A stretch of DNA of 12,092 bases from Casimicrobiaceae bacterium (GTDB taxonomy: Bacteria > Pseudomonadota > Gammaproteobacteria > Burkholderiales > Casimicrobiaceae). Location of the stretch: positions 1 through 12,092 of the forward strand of contig CATPAO010000267.1 in NCBI GenBank assembly GCA_955652025.1, written 5' to 3'. The translations under genes and the position numbers were made by a program. Below the pieces are notes generated by a model. The model saw nothing but the letters and a program-made list of their open reading frames with translations, did not search any database and was not told where the DNA came from. Of this stretch, positions 1-7,723 are shown one piece after another; positions within the stretch are counted from its first letter, which is position 1, and the number at the start of each line of letters is the position of its first letter.

Positions 1-1219
1 GCCGCTGATAAACCAGCCTTAACGCAAAGCTTGCCACAGTAAATCCCGCCATTCCGATTGCCAACCCAGCCAGCGAAGGCGCGAGAACAGGCGCGATCGT
101 ACCGGCATTGAAGCCGGAAAACGTGAACTGGACGAAACCCCCTAGCAACGACACCAATCCGCGCATCGTGGGAAACAATCCAACAGGATCAGCGTAAGGC
201 TCGGCATCACGATGCTCGTGCCCATTGTGAACACGAACCAGGGCATTACATGCCGGGGAGCGCCCGGCGGGACGAACGCCGCGACCAATATATTCAGCGC
301 GGCGCCGACGAACATCAACGCGTAGCCGAGGCGAATGGTCCGTTTGAGCGTCTTCCTGCCCGCGAGGCGCCCGGAAATCATCGCGCCTACCATGATTCCG
401 CTGATCGCGGGAATGAAAAGCCACGCGAATCCCCACGTCGTGACGCCGAGAAGGTCAACCAGATCAGTCGGCGCCGAAGCAATATAGAGAAGGAGCGCGG
501 CGAAGTTCAATGTAGGAATCGCAGCAAGCAACAGGAAATCGGGCGCTAGCAGTACCCGACGATAATTTGTCCATAGCACGTGCGGATGCAACGGCCGCCG
601 ATGCGCTTTGGGAAGCGTTTCCGGAAGGCTTCGTGCCGCCCACGCAAGAACGGCGATAACGAGTACCAGCATCGTCCAAAAATAGAACGCCAGCCAAGCG
701 TATTCAGCAGCACGCGACCGACGACCGGCGCCAGGGCCGGCGCGATGCCAATACGAGCGTGATTTGCGACATTGACCGTTGCGCTTCGGGACCGTAATAG
801 CGATCGCGGATGATGGCGCGTCCGACGACGAGGCCCGCTCCGGCTGAAATACCTTGCAGCGTCCTAAAAGGCCATAGCGATTGGATGTGGCCGGCGATCG
901 CATTACCGCGCGAGGCGAATGCGTGAAGGGCGAGACTGGAAAGTACGATCGGGCGCCGCCCGAGTGCGTCGGACAGCACGCCATGCCACAGCATCATGAA
1001 CGCATAGGCGAATAGATACGTCGAGAGTGTTTGCTGAACCGCGATCGGCGCCGCGAGAAATTCCTGTCCTATGGCGTGGAACGCCGGCAGATACATGTCG
1101 GACGCAAACGGTCCGAGCATCGCGAGCGCGGCAAGCAGCGCCGCGACCGACCAAGATCGGGGCGGCGCGTGTCCCGGCGGATCCCGCGGGCTTTGCGGCG
1201 CCGCCGTAGCGGCGGTCAC
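1..1219 (-). pseudogene. Bcr/CflA-family MFS multidrug transporter, frameshifted three times, 3' end cut by window edge
   Basis: When the reading frames are stitched together this is a 12-helix major facilitator protein of about 405 residues. The family exports drugs by proton antiport across the inner membrane. The start is GTG at 1219, giving MTAATAAP, followed by a first helix with the Bcr/CflA hallmark FASDMYLPA and then LSDALGRRP, the family's loop 2-3 motif. RTLQGISAGAGLVVGRAIIRDR is also typical. The frame is lost at about 750-751, 678-682 and 177-178. Adding one T at each of these T runs restores VFGIAPALAPVVG, then WRSIFWTMLVL, then LLDLFPTMRGLV. The last visible residues (ALRLVYQR) look like the end of helix 12, so little lies outside the window. 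Its GTG overlaps the stop of the cysB-like gene upstream, so the two are probably cotranscribed. Parts have lower GC than the rest (28 of 60 at 481-540). The family call is firm. Whether the lesions are decay or sequence error cannot be told here. Confidence 0.85.
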
Positions 1220-2157
1220 AGCTGATCGGCGACGGCGTTGCCACTGAGCGCTGCGTCGACGGCGGCGCGCACATACTGTGGCGCAAACAACGTGATGAAC
1301 TGGTAGGTGTATCCGCGCAGGAACACACCGCGTCGCAACGCCAGTCGAGTCGTGGAGCTGGCGAAAAGATGGCTGGCGTCGAGCATATCGAACGCCAGGT
1401 CTTTTTGTGGGTCGTACGCCATTTGGGCGACGATACCGGCGCCCATGCCGAGCTCCACATAGGTCTTGATTACGTCGGAGTCGAGCGCGGTCAGCACGAC
1501 ATTCGGTGCCAGACCTTTGGCGGCGAATGCAGCGTTGATCGCTGTACGGCCGGTGAAGGCAAAATCGTAGGTGACGATCGGATGCTGCGCGAGGGCTTCG
1601 AGCGTCAGCGGCTTCGCTTTCGTCAGCGGGTGCCCCTTCCGCACGAGCACGCAGCGATTCCAGCGATAGCACGGTAATGTCACGAGGTCGGGATAATCGG
1701 CAAGCGATTCGGTTGCAATGCCGAGGTCGGCCTCGCCGGCCTGCGTCTGCTCGGCGACCTGGATCGGATTGCCTTGGTGCAGCACGAGCCGCACCTTCGG
1801 AAACTTGGCGGCAAACGCTGTCAGCACCTTTGGCAGGACGTAGCGCGCCTGCGTATGCGTCGTGGCAATGGCCAGTGTGCCGACGTCTTCAGCGCGGAAC
1901 TCGTCGGCAACGCGCTTCATATTGGAGATTTCGCGCAGCGCCCGGCGCGCGGTGGCGACGACGGTCTCCCCGGCCGGCGTCAGCGACGCGAGCCGCTTGC
2001 CTTGCCGGACAAAGACCCGGAGGCCGAGTTCGTCCTCCAGTTGCCGGATTTGCTTGCTGATGCCGGGCTGCGAGGTAAACAACGCCAGCGCGGCTTCGGA
2101 AACGTTGAGTCCATGATCGACCACCGCGCACAAGTATTTGAGTTGTTGCAGATTCAC
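1216..2157 (-). CDS. cysB: CysB-type LysR-family transcriptional regulator
   Basis: LysR-type activator that senses sulfur status and controls cysteine or sulfonate assimilation genes. It is 313 residues, and CysB proteins are about 324. The N-terminal winged HTH is at residues 3-62 (MNLQQLKYL, then LNVSEAALALFTSQPGISKQ). The effector domain follows. Every residue that binds sulfate in the Klebsiella CysB structure is present at the same number: T100, T102 and Q103 in TTHTQARY, T149, W166 in CYRWNR, and T202 in AFTGR. The start is a GTG. It is chosen because MNLQQL matches the usual N-terminus and the upstream bases are AT-rich promoter. The stop overlaps the GTG of the transporter gene downstream. 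A perfect TATAAT -10 box (2193-2198, minus strand) lies upstream and overlaps one arm of an inverted repeat, which suggests autoregulation. It could be a Cbl or SsuR paralogue rather than CysB itself. Confidence 0.93.
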   Translation of the reverse strand: MNLQQLKYLCAVVDHGLNVSEAALALFTSQPGISKQIRQLEDELGLRVFVRQGKRLASLTPAGETVVATARRALREISNMKRVADEFRAEDVGTLAIATTHTQARYVLPKVLTAFAAKFPKVRLVLHQGNPIQVAEQTQAGEADLGIATESLADYPDLVTLPCYRWNRCVLVRKGHPLTKAKPLTLEALAQHPIVTYDFAFTGRTAINAAFAAKGLAPNVVLTALDSDVIKTYVELGMGAGIVAQMAYDPQKDLAFDMLDASHLFASSTTRLALRRGVFLRGYTYQFITLFAPQYVRAAVDAALSGNAVADQL

Positions 2158-2162
2158 GGCGC

Positions 2163-2200
2163 TATATAACCTATCTGCTAAGATGTAGCATTATTATATA
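2163..2200. promoter_or_regulatory. AT-rich divergent promoter/operator region with 7-bp inverted repeat
   Basis: TATATAA at 2163-2169 and TTATATA at 2194-2200 form a perfect inverted repeat with a 24-bp spacer. The region lies between cysB (minus) and the yciO-like gene (plus), inside otherwise GC-rich DNA. On the minus strand the right arm overlaps a consensus TATAAT (2198 to 2193). On the plus strand GCTAAGAT (2177-2184) is a plausible -10 box for the yciO side. No convincing -35 was found on either strand. LysR-type proteins bind such interrupted dyads, and CysB represses its own gene in enterics, so an autoregulatory operator is a reasonable inference but is not shown. Confidence 0.45.
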
Positions 2201-2247
2201 TCCAAACAATGCGATTCGACCCTGGCGAGGCATCGATCAGGCCTGTG

Positions 2248-2898
2248 ATGGCGCAACTGCTGACCCTGCATCCAACGCACCCGCAGCCGCGATTGATACG
2301 CCAAGCGGCGGGTATTCTGCGTGAAGGCGGCGTTATCGCCTATCCGACCGATTCATCGTATGCCCTCGGATGTCGTCTCGACGACGCGGCCGCCGCGCGC
2401 CGCGTGCGAACGATTCGGGGCCTTGACGAGCGCCACCTTTTGACGCTCGTTTGCCGCGATCTGGCCGACGTCGGCCACTTCGCGCGGATCGACAATTGGC
2501 AGTTCGGTATCGTGCGCCGGGGAACGCCGGGCGCTTTCACGTTCCTGCTGCCAGCCACGCGCGAAGTTCCGCGCAGGCTGCAACACCCACGCCGCAGAAC
2601 GATCGGCATTCGCGTCCCCGATCATCCGGTGGCCCGGGCGCTGGTGACCGAGCTCGAGGCACCGATTCTCTCGACGACGTTGATTCTTCCCGGCCAGGAA
2701 GCGCCGTTGAACGACGCAGCGGCGATTCACGAGGCGTTGGCCTCGGCCATCGACCTGGTGATCGACGCCGGACCGTGTCCGGCGACGCCGACCACGGTCA
2801 TCGACCTCGCACAGACGCCACCGGTGATCGTGCGACTGGGCCTCGGCGATCCCGCGCGGCTCGGACTTGTCCCGGCCGGGCGGGCGCCGGGCGACTAA
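2248..2898 (+). CDS. yciO: Sua5/YciO/YrdC-family protein, YciO type
   Basis: A 216-residue single-domain protein of the family whose TsaC/Sua5 members make threonylcarbamoyl-AMP for tRNA t6A37. The sequence follows the E. coli YciO branch along its length: LHPTHPQPRLI at the N-terminus, YPTDSSYALGC at residues 32-42, LVCRDL, TPGAFTFLLPAT, VPRRLQHPRRRTIGIRVPDHP, ILSTTLILPG, TTVIDL and VIVRLGLGDP near the end. YciO proteins bind RNA and nucleotide, but in E. coli YciO does not replace TsaC, so a role in t6A is uncertain. ATG 2248 is chosen over the in-frame ATG at 2209 because homologues begin at this point; the extra 13 residues would come from the leader. It is first in the plus-strand cluster, 17 bp before the M50 protease gene. 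Confidence 0.88.
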   Translation: MAQLLTLHPTHPQPRLIRQAAGILREGGVIAYPTDSSYALGCRLDDAAAARRVRTIRGLDERHLLTLVCRDLADVGHFARIDNWQFGIVRRGTPGAFTFLLPATREVPRRLQHPRRRTIGIRVPDHPVARALVTELEAPILSTTLILPGQEAPLNDAAAIHEALASAIDLVIDAGPCPATPTTVIDLAQTPPVIVRLGLGDPARLGLVPAGRAPGD

Positions 2899-2899
2899 G

Positions 2900-2907
2900 G
2901 TAAAATA
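2900..2907 (+). promoter_or_regulatory. candidate -10 box (GGTAAAAT) before the M50 protease gene
   Basis: GGTAAAAT ends 8 nt before the ATG at 2916, in the 17-bp gap after yciO, and AGAAGG follows it as a possible ribosome binding site. It resembles GCTAAGAT found before nadE and upstream of yciO. No -35 box is visible at the usual distance. It may be an internal promoter for the protease-trpS-scp part of the cluster. Confidence 0.3.
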
Positions 2908-2915
2908 GAAGGCTA

Positions 2916-3572
2916 ATGGATTTTTCGCTCGAGACCATCGTGCTTTGGGCAGTGCCGGTGGTCTTCGCGATCACATTGCACGAAGCCGCGCACGGCTACG
3001 TGGCAAAGCTGTTCGGCGATCGCACTGCGGAGATGTTGGGCCGCATCACGCTCAACCCGCTGAAGCACATCGACCCCGTCGGGACGATTCTGGTTCCGGG
3101 GATATTGCTGACGCTCGCGTGGATCAACAAGTCGCCCCCGTTCGTGTTCGGGTGGGCGAAGCCGGTGCCGGTCAATTTCGGCAATCTGCGCGAACCGAAG
3201 CGCGACATGATCTGGGTCGCCGCGGCCGGACCGGGATCGAATTTTCTGCAGGCGCTCGTCTGGGCGATCGTGCTTGCCGTGGCGGCGCCCACAAGTGCGT
3301 GGTCGAGCGCCGCGCTGTTCGAGATGGCCGACATAGGCTTCAAGGTGAATCTGGTGCTGATGGCGTTGAATCTGTTGCCGCTGCCGCCGCTGGACGGCGG
3401 ACGTGTGCTCGCCGGACTCCTGCCGAGCGGCGCGTCGCAAACGCTGTCGCGCCTCGAGCCGTACGGGTTTTTCATCCTGCTCGCGCTGTTGGCGCTTGGC
3501 CTGCTGGACGACCTGATGCGGCCGCTGATCCGTGTCGCCGCTTCGCTGATCGGCAGGATCATCGGCCTTTGA
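2916..3572 (+). CDS. Site-2 protease family (peptidase M50) membrane metalloprotease
   Basis: A 218-residue polytopic inner-membrane zinc protease of the small M50 (COG1994, SpoIVFB-like) group, which cuts substrates within the membrane. The zinc motif HEAAH is at residues 22-26 inside the first hydrophobic helix. The third zinc ligand is D160 in LPLPPLDGGRV. FGWAKPVPVNFGNLREPKRD (79-98) is the usual loop between core helices, and VAAAGPGSNF begins the next helix. Four to five more hydrophobic segments follow. The length is normal, and no PDZ domain is present, unlike RseP. The substrate is unknown. The gene commonly sits between a Sua5/YciO-family gene and trpS in betaproteobacteria, as here. 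ATG 2916 has AGAAGG 4 nt upstream. Confidence 0.93.
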   Translation: MDFSLETIVLWAVPVVFAITLHEAAHGYVAKLFGDRTAEMLGRITLNPLKHIDPVGTILVPGILLTLAWINKSPPFVFGWAKPVPVNFGNLREPKRDMIWVAAAGPGSNFLQALVWAIVLAVAAPTSAWSSAALFEMADIGFKVNLVLMALNLLPLPPLDGGRVLAGLLPSGASQTLSRLEPYGFFILLALLALGLLDDLMRPLIRVAASLIGRIIGL

Positions 3573-3602
3573 CGTACTGCACGACAACAACCATTACCGC
3601 TC

Positions 3603-4805
3603 ATGTTCGCTGATCGCGTGCTTTCGGGCATGCGTCCTACGGGTCGCATGCATATCGGCCATTACCATGGCGCGCTCAAGAACTGGATCAAGTTGCAGGA
3701 AGAATACGAGTGCCTGTTCTTCGCCGCCGATTGGCATGCGCTGACGACGCATTACGACACGCCCGAAACGATCTCGGAAAGCGTCTGGGAGATGTTCATC
3801 GACTGGCTCGCCGCGGGCATCGATCCGACGCGCGCGACGATTTTTATCCAGTCGCGGGTGCCCGAGCACGCCGAGCTGACGCTGTTGCTCGGCATGATCG
3901 CGCCGGTCGGCTGGCTGGAACGCGTTCCGACTTACAAGGAGCAGCAACAGAAGCTCGCCGATCGCGATCTGTCGAACTACGGCTTTCTGGGCTATCCGGT
4001 GATGCAGAGCGCCGACATTCTCATCTATCGCGCCAATATGGTGCCCGTGGGCGAGGACCAGGTCTCGCATATCGAGGTCACGCGCGAGCTCGCGCGCCGA
4101 TTCAACCACATCTACGGTCGCGAGCCCGGATTCGAGGACAAGGCGAAAGCAGCGGTCAAGAAGCTCGGCAGCAAAAAGGCCAAACGCTACAACCAGTTCC
4201 GCACCGCGTTTCAGGAACAGGGCGACACCGAGGCGCTGGAGTCGGCGCGCTCGCTGTTGAACGACACGCAGAACATGTCGCTGGGCGACCGCGAGCGACT
4301 GTTCGGATTTCTCGAGGGGTCGCGCCGCGTGATACTGCCGGAGCCGCAACCGTTGTTGACCGCATCGCCGCGCGTGCCGGGCTTGGACGGGCAGAAGATG
4401 TCGAAGTCGTACGGCAACGCGATCGATTTGCGCGAAGACCCGGCGGTGGTGACGGAGAAGATCCGCACGATGCAAACCGATCCGGCGCGCGTACGTCGCA
4501 CCGATCCCGGCAATCCCGAGCTTTGTCCCGTCTGGCCGCTGCATCAGATCTATTCCAGCAAGGAAACCCAGGATTGGGTCGTCGCCGGCTGCACGACGGC
4601 CGGCATCGGTTGCCTCGAATGCAAGCAGCCGCTGATCGACGCGATCATCCGAGAACAAAAACCGATCCAGGAGCGGGCACAAAAATATTTGGACGATCCG
4701 ACATTGGTCCGCAACATCGTCGCCGACGGCTGCGAGCGCGCGCGCAACCTGGCCGAAGAGACGATGCGCGACGTCCGCGCGGCCATGGGGCTCGCCTATG
4801 ACTAG
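3603..4805 (+). CDS. trpS: Tryptophan--tRNA ligase (class I)
   Basis: Charges tRNA-Trp with tryptophan using ATP in the cytoplasm. It is 400 residues, the length usual for betaproteobacterial TrpS and longer than the 334 of E. coli. The class I signature HIGH is at residues 17-20 (GRMHIGHYHG), and KMSKS is at 265-269 (GLDGQKMSKSYGNAI). The tryptophan pocket region FLGYPVMQSADILIYRA and PVGEDQ are intact. The extra length lies between the Rossmann half and KMSKS (from about FEDKAKAAVKKLGSKKAKRY). A cysteine pair occurs in GIGCLECKQP near the C-terminus. The start follows the protease stop by 30 bp. No clear Shine-Dalgarno is visible, but MFADRVLSGMRPTG matches the family N-terminus. The last 8 nt overlap the start of scpA (ATGACTAG), so translation of the two is probably coupled. 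Confidence 0.97.
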   Translation: MFADRVLSGMRPTGRMHIGHYHGALKNWIKLQEEYECLFFAADWHALTTHYDTPETISESVWEMFIDWLAAGIDPTRATIFIQSRVPEHAELTLLLGMIAPVGWLERVPTYKEQQQKLADRDLSNYGFLGYPVMQSADILIYRANMVPVGEDQVSHIEVTRELARRFNHIYGREPGFEDKAKAAVKKLGSKKAKRYNQFRTAFQEQGDTEALESARSLLNDTQNMSLGDRERLFGFLEGSRRVILPEPQPLLTASPRVPGLDGQKMSKSYGNAIDLREDPAVVTEKIRTMQTDPARVRRTDPGNPELCPVWPLHQIYSSKETQDWVVAGCTTAGIGCLECKQPLIDAIIREQKPIQERAQKYLDDPTLVRNIVADGCERARNLAEETMRDVRAAMGLAYD

Positions 4806-5649
4806 TGGTGAAGTCGTGTTCGACCTCGCGCATCCGTCGCCGGCGGGGAAGCCGCTGGCGCGCGTCTACGGCGAGCCCGTCAACGAGCTGCCGCATGACC
4901 TCTACATTCCGCCGGAGGCGTTGGAAGTCTTTCTCGAGTCGTTCGAGGGGCCGCTCGATCTCTTGCTGTATCTGATCCGGCGGCAGAACATCAATGTGCT
5001 CGACATCCCGATGGCCGAACTGACGCGGCAGTATCTGGGTTATGTCGAAATGATGCGACGGACGCAGCTCGAGCTGGCGGCGGAATACCTGCTGATGGCC
5101 GCGGTGTTGATCTAGATCAACTCCCTAAAAATAATAAAAAATCCGCCGGCGCCGCCCGGCGTCGAAGTGGAGGATCCGCGCGCCGAGCTGGTGCGGCGTC
5201 TGCTCCAATACGAGCAGATGAGGGAGTCGGCGCGGCAAATCGACGCGCTGCCGCTCGCCGAGCGCGATTTCACGACGGTCCGCGTCTGGTTCGACCGTGT
5301 TGCAGCGGCGCGACTGCCGGCCGTCGAACCCGACGATTTGCGCGGCGCGTGGGCGCTTTTGATTGAACGCGCCCGGATCAACCGGCATCATCTGGTCACG
5401 CGCGAGCAGTTGTCCGTGCGCTCGGAGATGAGCCGGCTCTTGAAGATGCTGCAGCCGGCGCGTTATCTCGAATTCACGATGCTATTCTCGGAACACGCGG
5501 ACCTGCCGCACCTCGTGGTCACGTTTCTTGCTGTGTTGGAACTCTCGCGCGAACAATTGATCGATATCGCTCAAGCGGAGGCCTACGCGCCGATTCACGT
5601 CCAGCTCAAGCTCGAGCGAGCGTTCGCGCTCGCCGCCGACGCGGAATAA
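4798..5649 (+). pseudogene. scpA: Segregation and condensation protein A (kleisin), interrupted by in-frame TAG
   Basis: ScpA bridges the SMC heads and binds ScpB in the SMC-ScpAB condensin. The intact frame would be 283 residues. The first 105 codons run through FEGPLDLLLYLIRRQNINVLDIPMAELTRQYLGY, the canonical N-terminal SMC-neck binding part, to EYLLMAAVLI, and stop at TAG 5113-5115. The same frame continues open to the TAA at 5647-5649 with VEDPRAELVRRLLQYEQM and the C-terminal winged helix ([24 protein letters not shown]). Between the halves, 5113-5142 has only 6 G or C in 30 bases and reads stop-INSLKIIKN where the family has EIKSRMLLPR. There is no length change, since the flanking residues align without a gap. 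Other genes here use TAG as a true stop, so recoding is unlikely. Reinitiation at GTG 5167 is conceivable, but no Shine-Dalgarno is seen. Family call certain; cause of the break unknown. Confidence 0.9.
5113..5142 (+). other. Frame-preserving AT-rich patch carrying the TAG stop in scpA
   Basis: Thirty bases with 20% G+C in DNA of roughly 65% G+C. It starts at the TAG and ends in an A6 run before CCGCCG. Codon by codon it sits where ScpA proteins have the conserved E-I-K-S-R-M-L-L-P-R. The I, S and first positions of several codons agree with the expected sequence while most expected G residues are gone. No repeat, insertion signature or target duplication flanks it. Confidence 0.7.
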
Positions 5650-5677
5650 GCCGCTTGTGGGTGCCCCTCTAGCCACC

Positions 5678-6349
5678 ATGTCTGACCTGACCGAAATCAA
5701 ACGCGTCCTCGAAGCCGCATTGCTGGTGGCGGGCGAACCGGTGCCGGTCGCGCAACTCACGCGCCTGTTCGAGCCGCCGCTCGAGCCCGACACCGTGTGC
5801 AGGGTGCTGGACGAATTGCGCGCGGACTGGGACGGCCGCAAGGTCGAGCTGGTTCAAGTGGCCTCGGGCTGGCGCTTTCAGGGCCGTGCCGAGATGCAAT
5901 CGTTTCTCGACCGGCTGACCCCCGAAAAACCACCGCGCTACTCGCGCGCGGTCATGGAAACATTGGCGATCATCGCCTATCAGCAACCCGTTACCCGCGG
6001 TGATATCGAAGCCATCCGCGGTGTGGCCGTGTCGACGAACGTCGTGAAGACGCTCGAAGACCGGCAATGGGTCGAGGTCGTCGGACATCGCGAAACGCCG
6101 GGACGACCGGCGCTTTACGCGACGACGAAGACCTTCCTCGACGATCTCGGCCTGCGCTCCCTCGCGGAGCTGCCTCCTTTGGCCGAGCTCGATCCATCCC
6201 ACCTCCTGGAGAGTCCTGATGCCCCCACCAAGGCCGCCGAGGCGCCACTCGCACTCGCGAGTCCGCTCCTCTCCGATGCAGCAGCCGAGCCTGGCGCTGC
6301 AGCGGATCGCGGAGAGCCTACCGCCTCCGAAGCACAAACGTTCCACTGA
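5678..6349 (+). CDS. scpB: Segregation and condensation protein B
   Basis: Partner of ScpA in the SMC condensin. A ScpB dimer holds the middle of the kleisin through two winged-helix domains per monomer. It has 223 residues. The first wHTH is residues 1-75 ([21 protein letters not shown]). The second carries the diagnostic [31 protein letters not shown], followed by the [13 protein letters not shown] turn and [16 protein letters not shown]. After about residue 175 there is an Ala/Pro/Glu-rich tail that lacks family features and lies mostly in the rluB overlap. ATG 5678 is preferred to the in-frame GTG 5657 because homologues start at MSDLT. No clear Shine-Dalgarno is present. It follows scpA by 28 bp, and the end overlaps the rluB start in another frame. 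Confidence 0.95.
   Translation: MSDLTEIKRVLEAALLVAGEPVPVAQLTRLFEPPLEPDTVCRVLDELRADWDGRKVELVQVASGWRFQGRAEMQSFLDRLTPEKPPRYSRAVMETLAIIAYQQPVTRGDIEAIRGVAVSTNVVKTLEDRQWVEVVGHRETPGRPALYATTKTFLDDLGLRSLAELPPLAELDPSHLLESPDAPTKAAEAPLALASPLLSDAAAEPGAAADRGEPTASEAQTFH
6208..6213 (+). promoter_or_regulatory. rluB: Shine-Dalgarno GGAGAG for rluB, inside scpB
   Basis: GGAGAG lies 5 nt before ATG 6219, within codons of scpB. It is one of the better ribosome binding sites in the window and decides the longer start for rluB over ATG 6276. Confidence 0.55.
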
Positions 6350-7709
6350 CGAGATCTTCAGCGAGCCGCAGCGCCTGCACAAGGTGTTGGCGGCGTGCGG
6401 ATTCGGCTCGCGCCGCGGCATGGAGGAACTGATTCTCGCCGGACGCATCACCGTGAACCGCATGCCCGCTGAAATCGGGCAGAAGGTGGGCCCCGGCGAC
6501 GAAGTCCGCATCAACGGCGACCTTGTGAAGGTCCGCTTCGCGGAGCCGCGGGCGCGCGTGCTCGTCTACCACAAGCCGGTGGGCGAGATCGTCACCCGCG
6601 ACGATCCCGAAGGCCGGACGACGGTGTTCGAAAAGCTTCCGTCGATCGGCAACGGCAAGTGGATCAGCGTCGGGCGGCTCGATTACAACACCGAGGGGTT
6701 GTTGCTGTTCACGAATTCCGGCGAGCTTGCCAACCGGTTGATGCATCCGCGCTATGAGGTCGAGCGCGAATACGCCGTCCGCGTCATGGGCCGTCTTACG
6801 GAAGAGCAACAGCAGAGACTCACGACGGGCGTCGAGCTCGACGATGGCACGGCGCGTTGCGATGTGGTCGAGGACGGCGGCGGCGACGAGGACGCATCCA
6901 ATCACTGGTATCGCGTCGTGTTGCGCGAAGGACGCAACCGCGAAGTGCGGCGGTTGTTCGAGGCGCTCCCGGTCATGGTGAGCCGGCTGATCCGAACCCG
7001 GTACGGCGCGGTTGCGATGCCGAAATCGGTGAAGCGCGGCGATGTCATGGAGCTCGAGCCCGCGGCCGTCGGCGCGCTGCTCGAAAGCGCGGGACTTGGC
7101 AATCGCGGTAGCGGAAGTGCCCCGGGACGAGGACGCGATCAACGCGACGAATCGCGGGGAAGCCCCAAGGATGGACGGCGGCATGGCCCGCCGTCGGCGC
7201 ATCCGCACGTCAAAGGACCTTCGCATCCGAGGCCGCCCGGCGAAGCCGGCCCGCGTCCCCCCGGATCGTCGGGTCCTCGTCCGCATTTCAAGTCCGGTAA
7301 GCCAGGATTTCGGCCGCACGGCAAGGGTGGCCCGCGGCCCGCCGGGCCGATGGGGCCCATGGCGGGCAATGGGCAGGGACAAGGCGCGGCAACGGCGCAG
7401 CGCAAGCCGCCGCGGCAAAGCGGCAACTTCGACGAGATTCAACCGCAAAGCAATGCCAACGCGTCTCCGTTCGCGACCACGCGCATGACGAAGCCCGGCG
7501 GGTACTCGCGCGGCGCCGATGCGCCGGGCGCGCCGCGACATCGCAGCGGTCCGCGTGCCCAGGCCGCGTCGTTCGGCGCCCATCCCAAAGGGCCCGGTGG
7601 CGGATTCCCTCCGCGTCACGCGCGGCGGCCCGAAAAGCCTCGTGCCGAAATCAACGGCAACGTGGCGCCCAAAGGTGAATTGCCGCCGCCCCCCGACGAC
7701 GAAAGCTGA
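6219..7709 (+). CDS. rluB: 23S rRNA pseudouridine 2605 synthase RluB, with long basic C-terminal tail
   Basis: Isomerises U2605 (E. coli numbering) of 23S rRNA to pseudouridine. The S4 RNA-binding domain is at about residues 50-105 ([30 protein letters not shown]). The RsuA/RluB/E/F catalytic domain follows, with nucleophile D155 in [15 protein letters not shown] and the late motif [16 protein letters not shown]. The enzyme core ends near residue 292. The remaining 200 or so residues are low-complexity Gly, Pro, Arg, Lys and His (for example [17 protein letters not shown]) and are probably disordered and RNA-binding. It has 496 residues, against 291 in E. coli. ATG 6219 has GGAGAG (6208-6213) 5 nt upstream, which supports this start and a 131-nt overlap with scpB. 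The alternative ATG 6276 gives 477 residues with a weaker upstream site. Last gene of the plus-strand cluster, 14 bp from the convergent gene's stop. Confidence 0.93.
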   Translation: MPPPRPPRRHSHSRVRSSPMQQPSLALQRIAESLPPPKHKRSTDEIFSEPQRLHKVLAACGFGSRRGMEELILAGRITVNRMPAEIGQKVGPGDEVRINGDLVKVRFAEPRARVLVYHKPVGEIVTRDDPEGRTTVFEKLPSIGNGKWISVGRLDYNTEGLLLFTNSGELANRLMHPRYEVEREYAVRVMGRLTEEQQQRLTTGVELDDGTARCDVVEDGGGDEDASNHWYRVVLREGRNREVRRLFEALPVMVSRLIRTRYGAVAMPKSVKRGDVMELEPAAVGALLESAGLGNRGSGSAPGRGRDQRDESRGSPKDGRRHGPPSAHPHVKGPSHPRPPGEAGPRPPGSSGPRPHFKSGKPGFRPHGKGGPRPAGPMGPMAGNGQGQGAATAQRKPPRQSGNFDEIQPQSNANASPFATTRMTKPGGYSRGADAPGAPRHRSGPRAQAASFGAHPKGPGGGFPPRHARRPEKPRAEINGNVAPKGELPPPPDDES

Positions 7710-7723
7710 AGCGAGGCGAGCGT

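Noticed and set aside
250..1225. Plus-strand open frames opposite the transporter (for example 250-549, 580-762, 1027-1225)
   Set aside because: They are antisense to clear transporter coding sequence, show no recognisable domain, and have the Arg-rich composition of shadow frames in GC-rich DNA.
2913..3590. Long minus-strand frame opposite the M50 gene, and similar long frames opposite trpS, rluB and nadE
   Set aside because: They mirror strongly conserved genes, have Arg/His/Gln-rich shadow composition and match no family.
5113..5115. TAG in scpA read as a recoded amino acid (pyrrolysine or amber suppression)
   Set aside because: trpS, nadE, the acyltransferase and the crotonase gene all end in TAG right after normal family C-termini, and the neighbouring codons are altered too.
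7710..7723. Bidirectional terminator between the convergent rluB and crotonase genes
   Set aside because: The 14-bp gap has no inverted repeat or T run.
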